From: Arthrobacter sp. PAMC25284
GTDB lineage: Bacteria; Actinomycetota; Actinomycetes; Actinomycetales; Micrococcaceae
Assembly: GCF_019443425.1 (NCBI RefSeq)
Contig: NZ_CP080382.1
Location: forward strand, 124,001 to 188,000
Length of the DNA: 64,000 nucleotides
Direction of reading: 5' to 3'
The position numbers and the translations under genes are program-made. This document shows positions 1-9,569 of the stretch, piece after piece. Below the pieces are notes generated by a model, which saw nothing but the letters and a program-made list of their open reading frames with translations, did no database searches and was not told where the DNA came from. Positions within the stretch are counted from its first letter, which is position 1; every line of letters begins with the position of its first letter.

Positions 1-810
1 CCAGCCGCGGCTCCCGCCGCCGGGAACGGTCATCAAGGCGCCGACGGGCCCGCCGACGGGCCGGACGACGAGCTCAGCGCCGAAGGCCCAGACGCCGGGG
101 ACACGTCGCGGCGCGCGCTCAGGGCCCGGGCTACGCACAGTACGGCGTTCCTCTGGCTGAAGGAGATCGCCACGATCGTCGTTGTGGCGATCGTGCTGTC
201 CTTCCTGATCAAAACCTTCTTCTTCCGGGCGTTCTATATTCCATCCGAATCGATGGTCAACACCCTGGACATCAACGATCGCATCTTCGTAAATCTCATG
301 GTCCCTGCGCCATTCGCCCTTGAACACGGTGACGTGGTGGTGTTCAAAGACACCAAAGAATGGCTGGCGGTCGCCGCCGAGGCACCGAAGGGGCCATTCA
401 CTTGGGTTCAGGACGGGCTGACCTTCGTCGGCCTCCTTCCGGACAACTCCGAACAGCATCTGGTCAAGCGCGTCATCGGGCTCCCGGGCGATCACGTGAT
501 CTGCTGCGACGGCGGCGGACGGCTCACCCTCAACGGCGCCGCACTGGACGAAAAGTACATCAACCCCGCGGAGGTGCCTGAGGTCCGGGAATTCGACGTC
601 GTGGTCCCGGCCGGTAAAATTTGGGTCATGGGAGACAACCGCAACCATTCCGCGGACTCCCGGGCGCACCTGGAGATCAGCGGTGGCTTCGTGGACATCG
701 CCGATATCGAAGGTAAGGCCGGCGTGATCGCGTGGCCGCTGAACAGGATCTCCGCCATCGACAACTACCCTGACGTCTTCCGCAACGTGCCCGCAGCCAC
801 GGCGAAATAG
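1..810 (+). CDS. lepB: Signal peptidase I (5' end outside window)
   Basis: Type I signal peptidase, which removes signal peptides from exported proteins at the outer face of the membrane. The frame is open from base 1, so the start codon lies upstream. A Gly/Ala/Pro/Asp-rich cytoplasmic stretch comes first, then one membrane segment (about bases 160-225). The catalytic serine is in YIPSESM (codon 250-252), the lysine general base in [11 protein letters not shown] (codon 466-468), and the conserved [11 protein letters not shown] box at about 631-663. A GTG at 184 sits inside the membrane segment and is not the start. rnhB follows 10 bases later on the same strand, a usual actinobacterial pairing. 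Confidence 0.95.
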   Translation, partial: PAAAPAAGNGHQGADGPADGPDDELSAEGPDAGDTSRRALRARATHSTAFLWLKEIATIVVVAIVLSFLIKTFFFRAFYIPSESMVNTLDINDRIFVNLMVPAPFALEHGDVVVFKDTKEWLAVAAEAPKGPFTWVQDGLTFVGLLPDNSEQHLVKRVIGLPGDHVICCDGGGRLTLNGAALDEKYINPAEVPEVREFDVVVPAGKIWVMGDNRNHSADSRAHLEISGGFVDIADIEGKAGVIAWPLNRISAIDNYPDVFRNVPAATAK

Positions 811-820
811 GCCCGACTCC

Positions 821-1486
821 ATGTCCGCAGCACCCACCCTGGATTATGAACGCCGGTTCCGGAGTTCCGGAGCGCGCCTGCTCGCCGGCATCGACGAGGT
901 GGGCCGGGGCGCCCTTGCCGGGCCCGTCAGCGTGGGAATCACCGTCGTTGATCTACAGGACCAGACGCTGCTCGCCGACGTGCGGGACAGCAAACTGCTC
1001 AAGGTCGCGGACCGCGAACGGCTCGTCCCGCTGGTCCGGGACTGGGCCGTAGCCGCCGCCGTAGGGCACGCAACTGCCCCGGAAATTGACGCCCTCGGCA
1101 TCATCGGGGCGCTCAGGCTTGCCGGGACACGGGCGTGGCTGACTGTGCTCGCCGCCGGCGTCACACCCGACGTCGTACTGTTGGACGGCAGCCACAACTG
1201 GCTCTCACCGGAGGCCCAGGCGTCGTTGTTTGACGAGGAGCCCGACGGGCAGGGCTGCGAGGCGCCCGTCCACACCCTGGTCAAAGCTGACATGCAGTGC
1301 CTGAGCGTCGCCGCGGCCAGCATCCTGGCCAAAGTGGAACGGGACACCATGATGCGTGAACTCCATACGGAGTACCCGGCGTTCGGCTGGGACGTCAACA
1401 AAGGCTATGGCACGGCGGTGCATAAGGACGCCCTGCGCGCCGCCGGACCCACACCGCACCACCGGATCAGCTGGCAGCTCCTCTAG
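821..1486 (+). CDS. rnhB: Ribonuclease HII
   Basis: Cleaves the RNA strand of RNA-DNA hybrids and starts excision of misincorporated ribonucleotides. The 221-residue length is normal. The first acidic pair of the DEDD active site is seen in [14 protein letters not shown] (residues about 23-36), the third acid in [10 protein letters not shown] and the last in [18 protein letters not shown], followed by the usual RD and [10 protein letters not shown] region. The ATG at 821 is 10 bases after the lepB stop, with no strong ribosome site, so translation is probably coupled to lepB. Confidence 0.95.
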   Translation: MSAAPTLDYERRFRSSGARLLAGIDEVGRGALAGPVSVGITVVDLQDQTLLADVRDSKLLKVADRERLVPLVRDWAVAAAVGHATAPEIDALGIIGALRLAGTRAWLTVLAAGVTPDVVLLDGSHNWLSPEAQASLFDEEPDGQGCEAPVHTLVKADMQCLSVAAASILAKVERDTMMRELHTEYPAFGWDVNKGYGTAVHKDALRAAGPTPHHRISWQLL

Positions 1487-1582
1487 GGCCCTGCCGGGGC
1501 AATCCGGACGGTAAGAGCCGGCCGCGGCACCGCAGGGGCCTCCGTGGCGCACGGCCGGCGCGGGATGGTGCAAGATGGAACC

Positions 1583-1909
1583 ATGAGTGCCGAGGACCTT
1601 GAAAACTATGAAACCGACATGGAGCTGCAGCTCTATCGCGAATATCGCGACGTGGTCGGGCTGTTCAGCTACGTTGTCGAGACCGAACGGCGCTTCTACC
1701 TGGCCAATCACGTCGACCTGCAGGCCCGCAGCGCCGACGGCGAGGTGTACTTCGACCTGACGCTCCAGGACGCCTGGGTCTGGGACGTCTACCGCTCCGC
1801 CCGGTTCGTCAAGAGTGTCCGTGTTATTACCTTCAAAGACGTCAATGTCGAAGAGTTGCCGCGCAGCGAGGAGCTCGCCCTGCCGAAGGTCGAGGACCTG
1901 GGCAACTAG
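1583..1909 (+). CDS. DUF2469 family protein
   Basis: Small acidic protein of 108 residues from the actinobacterial DUF2469 family, function unknown. The typical start MSAEDLENYETDMEL and the block YREYRDVVGLFSYVVETERR are present. The frame is open further upstream to a GTG at 1544, but the family starts at the ATG at 1583, which gives the usual length. A CAAGAT hexamer lies 6 bases before this ATG and there is no ribosome site, so it may be another leaderless start. The rnhB-DUF2469-yraN order is common in actinobacteria. Confidence 0.85.
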   Translation: MSAEDLENYETDMELQLYREYRDVVGLFSYVVETERRFYLANHVDLQARSADGEVYFDLTLQDAWVWDVYRSARFVKSVRVITFKDVNVEELPRSEELALPKVEDLGN

Positions 1910-2116
1910 GCCGGGCTCCGGCCTTTACGGTTCCTGGGCCGTGGCTGCGCCCGCGCGCTGACCGCTGCAGCCACCGCTCTGCCACCGCAGCCGGCCACCG
2001 CAGCCTGCCAGGCCCACTCGGCGTCGCGGCTCCCCGCACCGGCCCGAGTGAATCGGATGTCACAACGACCTGCCAAACGCTAAACTAATAAGCAGGATGC
2101 GCATGGAGGAGGACGA

Positions 2117-2350
2117 GTGAGAGCGTGGTTCGGCAGGATGATCCGTCGGCACTTGATTGCCGACGACCCATGGCCGGAGCACTCCCGTCTCGACCGCCAG
2201 GACGGACTGCCGGCAACGGCCAGGTTCGAACGTCCCGCCCGGGTCCAGCACGCGGAAGAAACCGCACCCGCAGGGAGCAGCCAGGATCAGGCCGACGCTG
2301 CGTTTCCTGCCGGCGAGACCACGGACGTCGCGGTCTCACGTTCCAAGTAG
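2117..2350 (+). CDS. Small hypothetical protein, 77 aa
   Basis: Not a recognised family. A GTG start at 2117 is preceded by a strong ribosome site (GGAGGAGG, 2106-2112) and, further up, by a TAAACT hexamer at about 2081-2086 that could be a -10 element. The product starts with a basic stretch (MRAWFGRMIRRHLIADD) and continues with a polar, Ala/Gly/Glu-rich, probably disordered tail. There is no membrane segment and no cysteine pair. It lies between DUF2469 and yraN, same strand. The good initiation signals are the main reason to accept it; the coding signal is only moderate. Confidence 0.5.
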   Translation: MRAWFGRMIRRHLIADDPWPEHSRLDRQDGLPATARFERPARVQHAEETAPAGSSQDQADAAFPAGETTDVAVSRSK

Positions 2351-2521
2351 TGCAGCGGAGAGTGCCGTCGCAGTCCTGACAAAACCTATGATTTTCTGTG
2401 CTTTCCTTGCCGCGCCGGTACACCTCCTGGCGTGGCATTGACTCTTCCTGCACAGCACGCGTTTCCCACATAGCGTCCTGACTCCCTGTGCCGGCCGGTC
2501 GCGGGAGCCCACGCTGATGCT

Positions 2522-2878
2522 ATGAGAGCTAAGGACGCAGTAGGCCGCCGCGGCGAGGACATCGCCGAAGCCTACCTTGAGGCCCGCGGACTGCGGATCC
2601 TGGACCGCAACTGGCGCTGCCGCGACGGGGAAATCGACCTCGTGGCCCTTGACGGCGCGGTTGTGGTCATCGTCGAAGTCAAGGCGCGGACATCCCTGGC
2701 CTACGGGCACCCCTTTGAAGCCGTCGACGCCAGGAAACTGGCGCGCCTGCACCGCTTGGCGGTGGCCTGGTGCCGCGACCATTTGCCCGCGGTACCGCCG
2801 TGGCGGGTTGACGTCGTCGGAGTGCTCGACGACGGAAGTGGGAGCCCAGCCGTTGAGCACCTTCGAGGGGTGGCGTAG
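2522..2878 (+). CDS. yraN: YraN family (UPF0102) nuclease-fold protein
   Basis: UPF0102 protein of 118 residues with a predicted PD-(D/E)XK nuclease-like fold; the cellular role is not settled, but the gene usually sits beside comM and dprA. The signature is intact: GRRGEDIAEAYLEARG near the N-terminus, then RDGEIDLVALDG and VVIVEVKAR, which carry the putative metal ligands. The stop codon (2876-2878) directly abuts the comM ATG at 2879, so the two are translated as a unit. Confidence 0.9.
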   Translation: MRAKDAVGRRGEDIAEAYLEARGLRILDRNWRCRDGEIDLVALDGAVVVIVEVKARTSLAYGHPFEAVDARKLARLHRLAVAWCRDHLPAVPPWRVDVVGVLDDGSGSPAVEHLRGVA

Positions 2879-4427
2879 ATGGTGCTCGGCCGCACTTACT
2901 CGGTAGCCCTGGTCGGCATCAACGGCTACATTGTCGAAATCGAGGCAGACATCGGCCAGACACTCCCGGCCTTTGTCATCCTCGGCCTGCCGGACGCTGC
3001 ACTGAACGAGGCCAAAGAACGGATCCGCTCCGCAGCCCAGAACTCCGGCATCCCGCTCAGCCGCCGGAAGATCACCGCCAACCTCATCCCGGCGTCCTTG
3101 CCCAAGCGCGGCTCAGGCTTTGACCTGGCCATTGCAATGGCGGTCCTCTTGGCCGCGAATGATGTCCGTTCCACCGGCCGGACCGTGTTTATCGCCGAAC
3201 TGGGCCTCGACGGCCGGCTTCGCCCTGTGCGCGGCATCCTGCCGGCGGTGATGGCAGCCGTCCGGTCCGGCTTTCCGGAAGTCGTCGTGGCAGCCGCCAA
3301 TGCCGCCGAGGCGGAGCTGGTGCCTGGCGCCCGCGTCCGGGGCTACACCACTCTGGCCCGGCTGGCGTTCGACTTCGGCGCTGACCCGCGGGATCTGGCG
3401 CTCGGCTTTGATCCTGCGCCCGGTGACAATAACGAATCCGACGGCGAACCCGCCCCTGTCCTGATACCGGACATGTCCGACGTCTCGGGACAGTCCGATG
3501 CCCGGCGGGCCATGGAAGTCGCGGCAGCCGGAGCCCACCATTTGCTGATCACGGGCCCGCCGGGGGCCGGGAAAACAATGCTTGCTGAACGGCTGCCGGG
3601 ACTCCTGCCGGATCTTGGGGACACGGAAGCCATGGAAGTGACGGCCATCCATTCGTTGTGTTCACTGACCTCGGCATCAGTCCGGCTGCTGCGCCGGCCG
3701 CCCTTCGAAAACCCGCATCATTCCGCAACGCCGGCTGCCATCATCGGCGGCGGGTCCGGACTGCCTCGGCCGGGAGCAGCGTCCCGCGCCCACCGGGGTG
3801 TGCTGTTCCTGGACGAGGCACCGGAGTACGAGCGGCGGGTCCTGGACGCGCTACGGCAGCCGCTGGAGAGCGGCGAACTGGTCATCCACCGTTCGGCCGG
3901 AACAGCGGCCTACCCCGCCCGGTTCCAACTGGTCCTCGCGGCCAACCCCTGTCCGTGCGGAAAAGCCTCCGGCAAAGGCACGGACTGCACCTGCACCCCG
4001 ACCATGAGACGCCGGTACCTCGCGCGGTTGTCCGGGCCCCTTCTGGACCGGGTCGATATCCAGCTGCAGGTCGATCGGATCTCGCTGGCTGATTTCAACG
4101 GGTCCGGCGAAGGAGAAAGTACCGCTGCCATCGCCGCGCGCGTCACGGACGCCCGCCACCGCCAACGGGACCGGCTGGGCCCCGCTGCGGATCGAAACAA
4201 ATTCGCAAGTTCCCGGGCGCGTGCTGCGGGGTGCCCTGCGGCTCCCGTCGCCCACCACCCGGATCCTCGATCTGGCGCTGGAACGCGGCGTGCTGACAGC
4301 CCGGGGCTACGACCGTGTGCTGCGCCTGGGCTGGACACTGGCTGACCTCTCCGGCCGGGATACCCCGGACGCGGACGACATCGGACAGGCGCTGGGGCTC
4401 CGCCAGGCCGCTGCCGGGACCGGCTGA
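2879..4427 (+). pseudogene. comM: YifB/ComM family Mg-chelatase-like AAA ATPase, frameshifted
   Basis: ComM/YifB proteins are hexameric AAA+ ATPases that drive branch migration during natural transformation. The N-terminal Lon-protease-like domain (ALVGINGYIVEIEADI), the Walker A GPPGAGKT (about 3556-3579), the Walker B-type GVLFLDEAPE and the CxC/CxC-type insert AANPCPCG...CTCTP are intact. After ARHRQRDRLGP the frame is lost. The conserved C-terminal stretch continues one frame over (NSQVPGRVLRGALRLP through ILDLALERGVL to 4427). The span is 1549 bases, 3n+1. Removing one C from CCCC at 4180-4183 restores an open frame of about 515 codons. dprA follows 120 bases on. This is probably a sequence error; if real, the C-terminal about 80 residues are lost. 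Confidence 0.85.
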
Positions 4428-4547
4428 ACGCCATGAACAAGCGCGCCTGCCGCATGCGCCGCGCTGGCGGTCACTGCCGGTCCGCTTCCACGCCGCCGCC
4501 GCCGGGACCCGGCCAGTGGCCCACCGACCCCGAGGAAGGACAGCACC

Positions 4548-5735
4548 ATGAAAGACGCTGAGAGACTGGCCAGGGCGGCGCTTTCCCGCCTCTTTGAACC
4601 GCAGGACGCGCCAGCCCTCGCTCTTGTCCGGCAGGCCGGCGCGGAGGACGCCCTGAAGGTTGCCTCCGGCCAACTCGCCGCCGGACCGGGGCTGGAACGA
4701 GAGATCTCCGGGATTCTGGCTGAGAACGGTGCAGGAATCAGCTGGCCGGGTCTCCGCGAGTCCCTGAAGCGTTGGGCCCCCCGGGTGCCCGAGCTGGCAC
4801 CGGAGCGGGACCTGGAAACGATGAAGCGGCTCGGCGGACGCCTCATCATTCCCGCCGATGAACTCTGGCCTGCGCAGCTGACGGATCTCGGACTCCAGGA
4901 GCCACTGTGCCTTTGGTGGCGCGGAGCGGAGCAGGAACTACCGCCAGCCGCCACCGCCGTCGCGCTCGTGGGCTCCCGGGACAGCACGTCCTACGGTGCC
5001 TCGGTAACGGGCGACCTTGCCTATGCACTGGCCCGGCGTGGCTTCAGCATCATTTCAGGCGGCGCCTACGGGATCGACGCCCATGCCCACCGGGCAGCAG
5101 TGGCCGGCGCGGCATCCGGGCTGCCCACCGTCGCTGTCATGGCCGGGGGAGTGGACCGGTTCTATCCGGCCGGGAACGAGGACCTGCTCCGGACGGTCGC
5201 TAACCAGGGCGCTGTCCTGGCCGAAGTCCCACCGGGGTCAGCGCCCACGCGGTACCGGTTCCTGCAACGGAACCGCCTCATTGCCGCGCTCGCTTCGGTC
5301 ACGGTGGTTGTTGAGGCGAGGTGGAGGTCCGGGGCGCTCAACACCGCGCACCACGCCGAAAGCCTGGGCCGAGCGGTCGGCGCCGTTCCGGGCTCTGTCC
5401 ACAGCGCCAATTCCGCCGGCTGCCACCGGCTGCTGCGGGAAGGCGGAGCTGTTTGCGTGACGGATGCCGGGGAAATCGCGGAGCTGGCAGCCCCAAGCGG
5501 AGCCTCGCTGCCCGACGACAAGGCGGTCCGGGCAGAGGCCCATGATGGACTGGGCCTCGAAGACCTGATCCTGCTCGATGCCCTGCCGCTGCGGACCACC
5601 AGCTCCGTTGAAAAATTATCGACCGTCGCAGGGTTGAGCCCGGATTCGGTCCGGGCCGGCCTCGGGCGGCTTGGTCTTCTGGGGTTGGCCGAATCGGACC
5701 GGGGCCGCTGGAAGCGGGCAGGGAAGCACGTCTGA
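4548..5735 (+). CDS. dprA: DNA-processing protein DprA/Smf
   Basis: Binds incoming single-stranded DNA and loads RecA during transformation. The product has 395 residues. A variable N-terminal domain comes first. The Rossmann-like DprA core begins at ALVGSRDSTSYGASV and includes IISGGAYGIDAHAHRAA, VMAGGVDRFYPAGN and the signature RYRFLQRNRLIAALA; a winged-helix-like C-terminal domain follows (SVEKLSTVAGLSPDSV). The ATG at 4548 has a good ribosome site (GGAAGGA, about 6 bases upstream). comM and dprA side by side is the usual arrangement; the pair suggests DNA uptake or processing, though no other competence gene is in the window. Confidence 0.93.
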   Translation: MKDAERLARAALSRLFEPQDAPALALVRQAGAEDALKVASGQLAAGPGLEREISGILAENGAGISWPGLRESLKRWAPRVPELAPERDLETMKRLGGRLIIPADELWPAQLTDLGLQEPLCLWWRGAEQELPPAATAVALVGSRDSTSYGASVTGDLAYALARRGFSIISGGAYGIDAHAHRAAVAGAASGLPTVAVMAGGVDRFYPAGNEDLLRTVANQGAVLAEVPPGSAPTRYRFLQRNRLIAALASVTVVVEARWRSGALNTAHHAESLGRAVGAVPGSVHSANSAGCHRLLREGGAVCVTDAGEIAELAAPSGASLPDDKAVRAEAHDGLGLEDLILLDALPLRTTSSVEKLSTVAGLSPDSVRAGLGRLGLLGLAESDRGRWKRAGKHV

Positions 5736-5859
5736 CTGACCGCCGGCCCACCCCCGCCGGCCCACGCCTCCGGCGGAATCAGCTCCCGAATCATCAGTGG
5801 GAGTTGCGGCGCGCCGCCCGGCTGCTTGATTGCCCTGCGAAGACTGCGAGAGTAAGAGG

Positions 5860-6786
5860 GTGTCTTTAGAAGAACTCCCGGCTGCGCTGGCCAGCGCCGC
5901 CCGCGGCTTCGGCCAATATCTGGCTGCGGAGCGCGGCCGGTCCGCCCATACGGTGCGCGCTTACCTTTCCGACGTTGGAAGCCTTCTGGCCCACGCGGCG
6001 TCCGAGGGGATCGAGAACCCCTCGGAGCTCGAGCTCGGGACGCTCCGGCGGTGGCTCGGCGCGCAAAGCGAGTCCGGTATGTCCCGTGCCACCCTGGCCC
6101 GCCGGTCCGCCACGGCCCGGGCGTTTACTGCCTGGGCCGTCCGCGAGGACATCATCGCAGCGGACCCTGCCCTTCGGCTCAGGGCGCCCAAGCCGGAGAA
6201 GTCGCTGCCCGGCGTGCTGCACCAGCGGCAGGTCGTGAGGTTAGTCGAAGGAGCCGGGGCCGCCGCGGCCGAGGGCGCGCCGTTGGACCTGCGCAACAAG
6301 GCCATGGTCGAACTCCTCTACGCGACAGGCGTCCGGGTCGGTGAACTGGCCGGAATGGACATCGATGACCTTGATCCGGACCGCCGGACGATGCGCGTCC
6401 TGGGTAAAGGCAACAAAGAACGTAAAGTCCCCTACGGGCTGCCGGCCGCGCTCGCCGTCGACGACTGGCTCCGCCGCGGCCGGCCGGCGCTGAGCACCGG
6501 GACCAGCGGCCCCGCACTGTTCCTCGGCGCGCGGGGCAGCCGGGTGGACCAGCGCCAGATCCGCAGCGTTGTCCGGCGGATGCTGGAGGCCCTGGGAGAC
6601 ACCGCCGCCACCGGGCCCCATGCACTGCGGCACTCCGCCGCAACCCACCTGCTCGACGGCGGGGCTGACCTGCGCGCGGTGCAGGAAATCCTCGGCCACA
6701 GCAGCCTTGCCACCACCCAGCTGTACACCCACGTTTCCGTGGAAAGACTCCGACAGGGGTACCGGCAGGCGCATCCCCGGGCATAG
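5860..6786 (+). CDS. xerC: Tyrosine recombinase XerC/XerD type
   Basis: Site-specific tyrosine recombinase, probably for chromosome dimer resolution at dif. An N-terminal core-binding SAM-like domain (about residues 1-95) is followed by the catalytic domain. The first catalytic Arg is in LLYATGVRVGELAGMD, the H-x-x-R box in GPHALRHSAATHLLDGGADL, the second His in ILGHSSLATTQLY and the nucleophile Tyr in TTQLYTHVS. The frame is open up to a TTG at 5830, but the GTG at 5860, after GAGAGTAAGAGG, gives the normal length of about 308. It closes the lepB-to-xerC run. XerC rather than XerD is inferred from position only. Confidence 0.88.
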   Translation: MSLEELPAALASAARGFGQYLAAERGRSAHTVRAYLSDVGSLLAHAASEGIENPSELELGTLRRWLGAQSESGMSRATLARRSATARAFTAWAVREDIIAADPALRLRAPKPEKSLPGVLHQRQVVRLVEGAGAAAAEGAPLDLRNKAMVELLYATGVRVGELAGMDIDDLDPDRRTMRVLGKGNKERKVPYGLPAALAVDDWLRRGRPALSTGTSGPALFLGARGSRVDQRQIRSVVRRMLEALGDTAATGPHALRHSAATHLLDGGADLRAVQEILGHSSLATTQLYTHVSVERLRQGYRQAHPRA

Positions 6787-7074
6787 CAAAGGTCATTAGC
6801 GGGCCTCCCCAGATCTCCGGGGAGCTGAGCGGCGTGCCGGAACGGGACGCGCCGGGTAGCACTGGCGTAATGCGGGGGCGTACGGCACAATAAAAGTCGC
6901 ATCCGGGGGGTTTCAAGCGAAGCTTGAAGCCGCATTGATCCGCGCCCCGGCGTGGATCCCGGAGATACATTGGTAATCTGGCAGGACCGCTGGCACCGCT
7001 ACGGGTCCGGGTTACAGACATACATCCAGGCAGAGGTCGTTGGGGAAGACGTACCTACAGCTATGGAGGATGGA
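6787..7074. other. Intergenic region with two inverted repeats
   Basis: No gene is seen in these 288 bases. A CTCCCC/GGGGAG stem (6805-6824) just after xerC could be a weak terminator. A compact repeat, TTCAAGC-GAA-GCTTGAA (6912-6928), lies about 150 bases before the DUF3145 start and could be an operator. An ACAATAAAAG stretch at about 6887-6896 is the only A/T-rich promoter-like patch. Confidence 0.4.
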
Positions 7075-7578
7075 ATGTCTGTTGCACTGACCCGCGGTGT
7101 GTTGTTCGTTCACTCGGCCCCGACGGCCCTGTGTCCCCACGTCGAGTGGGCCATTGGATCCGTCGTGGACAAGCGGACGGACCTTGAGTGGACTGCGCAG
7201 CCTGCCGCGCCCGGAATGTTCCGGGCCGAGCTGTCGTGGACCGGAACGCAGGGCACGGGGGCTCAATTGGCGTCCGCTCTTCGGGGCTGGGCGCATCTGC
7301 GCTACGAGGTTACCGAAGAGCCCAGCCAGGGGGTGGACGGCGGCCGCTGGTCGCATACCCCGGAGCTCGGCATCTTCCACGCCACCACGGACGTTCACGG
7401 CAATATCATGGTCTCCGAAGACCGCATCCGCTACGCCTATGAAGCCGGCGCCGGCGAACCGTCCGCTGTTTACCACGAACTCTCCCTCGCCCTCGGTGAA
7501 GCCTGGGATGAGGAACTCGAGCCCTTCCGCCACGCAGGCGAAGGCGCCCCGGTGCGCTGGCTCCACCAGGTGGGCTGA
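7075..7578 (+). CDS. DUF3145 family protein
   Basis: Conserved actinobacterial protein of unknown function, 167 residues. The family start MSVALTRGVLFVHSAPTALC is followed by HVEWAIGSVVDKR and, later, LGIFHATTDVHGNIMVSEDR. The frame is open to an earlier GTG at 6952, but the ATG at 7075 has a clear ribosome site (GGAGGA, 7065-7070) and matches the family start. It is convergent with fabF across a strong terminator. It is often found beside fatty-acid synthesis genes in actinobacteria, which hints at but does not prove a link. Confidence 0.88.
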   Translation: MSVALTRGVLFVHSAPTALCPHVEWAIGSVVDKRTDLEWTAQPAAPGMFRAELSWTGTQGTGAQLASALRGWAHLRYEVTEEPSQGVDGGRWSHTPELGIFHATTDVHGNIMVSEDRIRYAYEAGAGEPSAVYHELSLALGEAWDEELEPFRHAGEGAPVRWLHQVG

Positions 7579-7615
7579 CGTCGCGCCACACCATCGCCAC
7601 AGCTGCGCGCCAAAT

Positions 7616-7660
7616 GACAGATGGCGGCAATGTTCACGAGGAACATTGCCGCCATCTGTC
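7616..7660. terminator. Bidirectional hairpin terminator, DUF3145 / fabF
   Basis: Perfect 20-bp inverted repeat (7616-7635 with 7641-7660) around a 5-base loop, between two convergent genes. It is followed by GTTT on the plus strand. Confidence 0.85.
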
Positions 7661-7701
7661 GTTTCGGCGCGGAGGCGCCTGACAACTGCCGGTGCGGGCA
7701 G

Positions 7702-8937
7702 CTACACGCTGCGGACCGCGATAACGGCGTTGTGGCCGCCAAAGCCGAAGGAGTTGCTCAGCGCTACGATGTCGCCGGAAGGCAGGTCCCGGGCCGTGGT
7801 GACGACGTCGAGCGGGATCTCCGGATCCTGGTTCTCCAGGTTGATGGTGACCGGCGCCTTGCGTTCGTACACGGCGAGGACGGTCAGGACTGCTTCCACC
7901 GCGCCGGAGGCGCCCAGCAGGTGCCCCATCTGGGACTTCGTAGCCGAGACTGCGACCCTGTCCACATGAGGGCCCAGGGCCGCCTTCAGGGCGGTGTACT
8001 CGGGCTTGTCGCCGACCGGGGTGGACGTGGCGTGCGCGTTGACGTGCACGACGTCCTCGGCCTGGATGCGGCCGTCAAACATCGCGGCCTTCAGCGCGCG
8101 GGTGGCGCCGAGGCCCTCGGGGTCCGGAGCCGTGATGTGATAGGCGTCGGCCGTGACGGAGGTGCCGGCCAGTTCGGCGTAGATCCGGGCGCCTCGGGCC
8201 AAGGCATGCTCCTCGGCTTCGATGACCAAGGCTCCGGCGCCTTCGCCCATCACGAAGCCATTGCGTTCCACATCGTAGGGGCGTGAGGCGCGCTCGGGCT
8301 CGTCGTTCCGGCGTGAAAGGGCGTGCATGGAGGCGAAGGCGGCGATCGGCATCGGGTGGATGGCGGCTTCGGCGCCACCGCAGACGACGACGTCGGCCTT
8401 GCCGGAACGGATCAGCTCAAGTCCCAGGTGGAGGGCTTCGGTGCCGGAGGCACAAGCCGAGACAGGGGTGTGGGCGCCGGCGCGGGCACCCAGGTCCAGG
8501 CTGACCGCCGCCGCGACGCCGTTCGGCATCAGCATGGGCACCGTCATGGGCAAAACACGGCGGGGCCCCTTTTCACGCAGGGTGTCCCATGCGTCAAGGA
8601 GGGTCCAGACGCCGCCGATACCGGTGGCGAATGCGACGGCCAGACGGTCGTGGTCGACCTCGGTGATGCCGGCGTCGGCCCAGGCCTCACGCGCGGCAAC
8701 AACGCCGAATTGCGTGGACGGGTCCATGCGTTTGGCCTCGACGCGGCTCAGGACCTCCAGGGCGGGAGTCGACGCACGGGCGGCAAAATGGACCGGCAGT
8801 TCGTACTTGGCCACCCAGTCGTCTTCCAGCGTCCGCGCGCCGGAGACGCCCTTCAGCGCGTTCTTCCACATGGTGGGAACATCGCCGCCAATGGGTGTGG
8901 TGGCACCCAGACCGGTAATGACTACTTTGCGTGTCAT
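7702..8937 (-). CDS. fabF: 3-oxoacyl-ACP synthase II (KAS II)
   Basis: Condenses malonyl-ACP with growing acyl-ACP in type II fatty-acid elongation. The product has 411 residues. The active-site Cys is in VSACASGTEALHLG and the two His in VNAHATSTPVGD and KSQMGHLLGASG; the C-terminal GFGGHNAVIAV loop is present. The frame opens 14 codons earlier, but MTRKVVITGLG at 8937 is the family start. Last gene of the minus-strand fabD-fabH-acpP-fabF cluster; 242 bases separate it from acpP, so it may also have its own promoter. Confidence 0.95.
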   Translation of the reverse strand: MTRKVVITGLGATTPIGGDVPTMWKNALKGVSGARTLEDDWVAKYELPVHFAARASTPALEVLSRVEAKRMDPSTQFGVVAAREAWADAGITEVDHDRLAVAFATGIGGVWTLLDAWDTLREKGPRRVLPMTVPMLMPNGVAAAVSLDLGARAGAHTPVSACASGTEALHLGLELIRSGKADVVVCGGAEAAIHPMPIAAFASMHALSRRNDEPERASRPYDVERNGFVMGEGAGALVIEAEEHALARGARIYAELAGTSVTADAYHITAPDPEGLGATRALKAAMFDGRIQAEDVVHVNAHATSTPVGDKPEYTALKAALGPHVDRVAVSATKSQMGHLLGASGAVEAVLTVLAVYERKAPVTINLENQDPEIPLDVVTTARDLPSGDIVALSNSFGFGGHNAVIAVRSV

Positions 8938-9179
8938 GGGATCACTCTCTGTCGGTGCGCGTGCCGGGTCCGGTGCCATCGGGGCTGGAGGGCCGGGGCC
9001 TGCGGGGGAATAACTTTTCTGGCCTTGCGGACGGGGTCCGGCAAGGATGTGTCATTGGGGGCGGCCACGGGGAGGAGGCTCCGCGTGTCCGGTCAGGCTG
9101 ACAGTGGTCCGGTCCGGGGCGCTGCTCGTGCAGATCCCCGGACCGGGCACTGGGTCCCGCCATACGGCAGGAGTCAGGA
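8938..9179. other. acpP-fabF intergenic spacer
   Basis: The 242-base gap is unusually wide inside this cluster. No ORF with plausible signals and no strong hairpin was seen. Confidence 0.3.
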
Positions 9180-9425
9180 CTAGGCCTGGGCGCTGGCGAT
9201 GAAGCTGACGGCGTCGCCGACGGTCTTGAGGTTTTTGACCTCTTCGTCCGGGATGCGTACGCCGAACTTTTCTTCGGCGTTGACCACGATGGTCATCATC
9301 GAGATGGAGTCGATGTCGAGGTCCTCGGTGAAGGACTTGTCCATCTCGACAGCCTCAGTGGCGAGACCGGTCTCTTCGTTGACGATTTCAGCCAGGCCGG
9401 CCAGGATTTCTTCGTTGCTCGCCAT
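9180..9425 (-). CDS. acpP: Acyl carrier protein
   Basis: Carries acyl chains on a 4'-phosphopantetheine arm. The product is 81 residues and acidic. The carrier serine is in DLDIDSISMMTIV, with Ile where many ACPs have Leu after the serine. The frame is open upstream by 47 codons, but MASNEEILAGL at 9425 is right: AAGGAG lies 6 bases before it on the minus strand. It stands between fabH and fabF. The 143 bases to fabH hold no other gene. Confidence 0.95.
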   Translation of the reverse strand: MASNEEILAGLAEIVNEETGLATEAVEMDKSFTEDLDIDSISMMTIVVNAEEKFGVRIPDEEVKNLKTVGDAVSFIASAQA

Positions 9426-9569
9426 GGGTGGCTCCTTTTCTTGTTGTTGCCCTCCGCAGCCGGGTGTGCCGGCGGCCTTGGACGGAAATGAGACAAACCG
9501 AGGGTTCGGCTTGGTTAGGGAATCCGTGCTGGGTAGAACGTATTCAGTTCGGGAGGGGTGGTGCATGCT

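Noticed and set aside
4034..4042. Other GGGCCCC runs as additional frameshift sites
   Set aside because: This run in comM is in frame, so the motif alone does not always carry the extra base.
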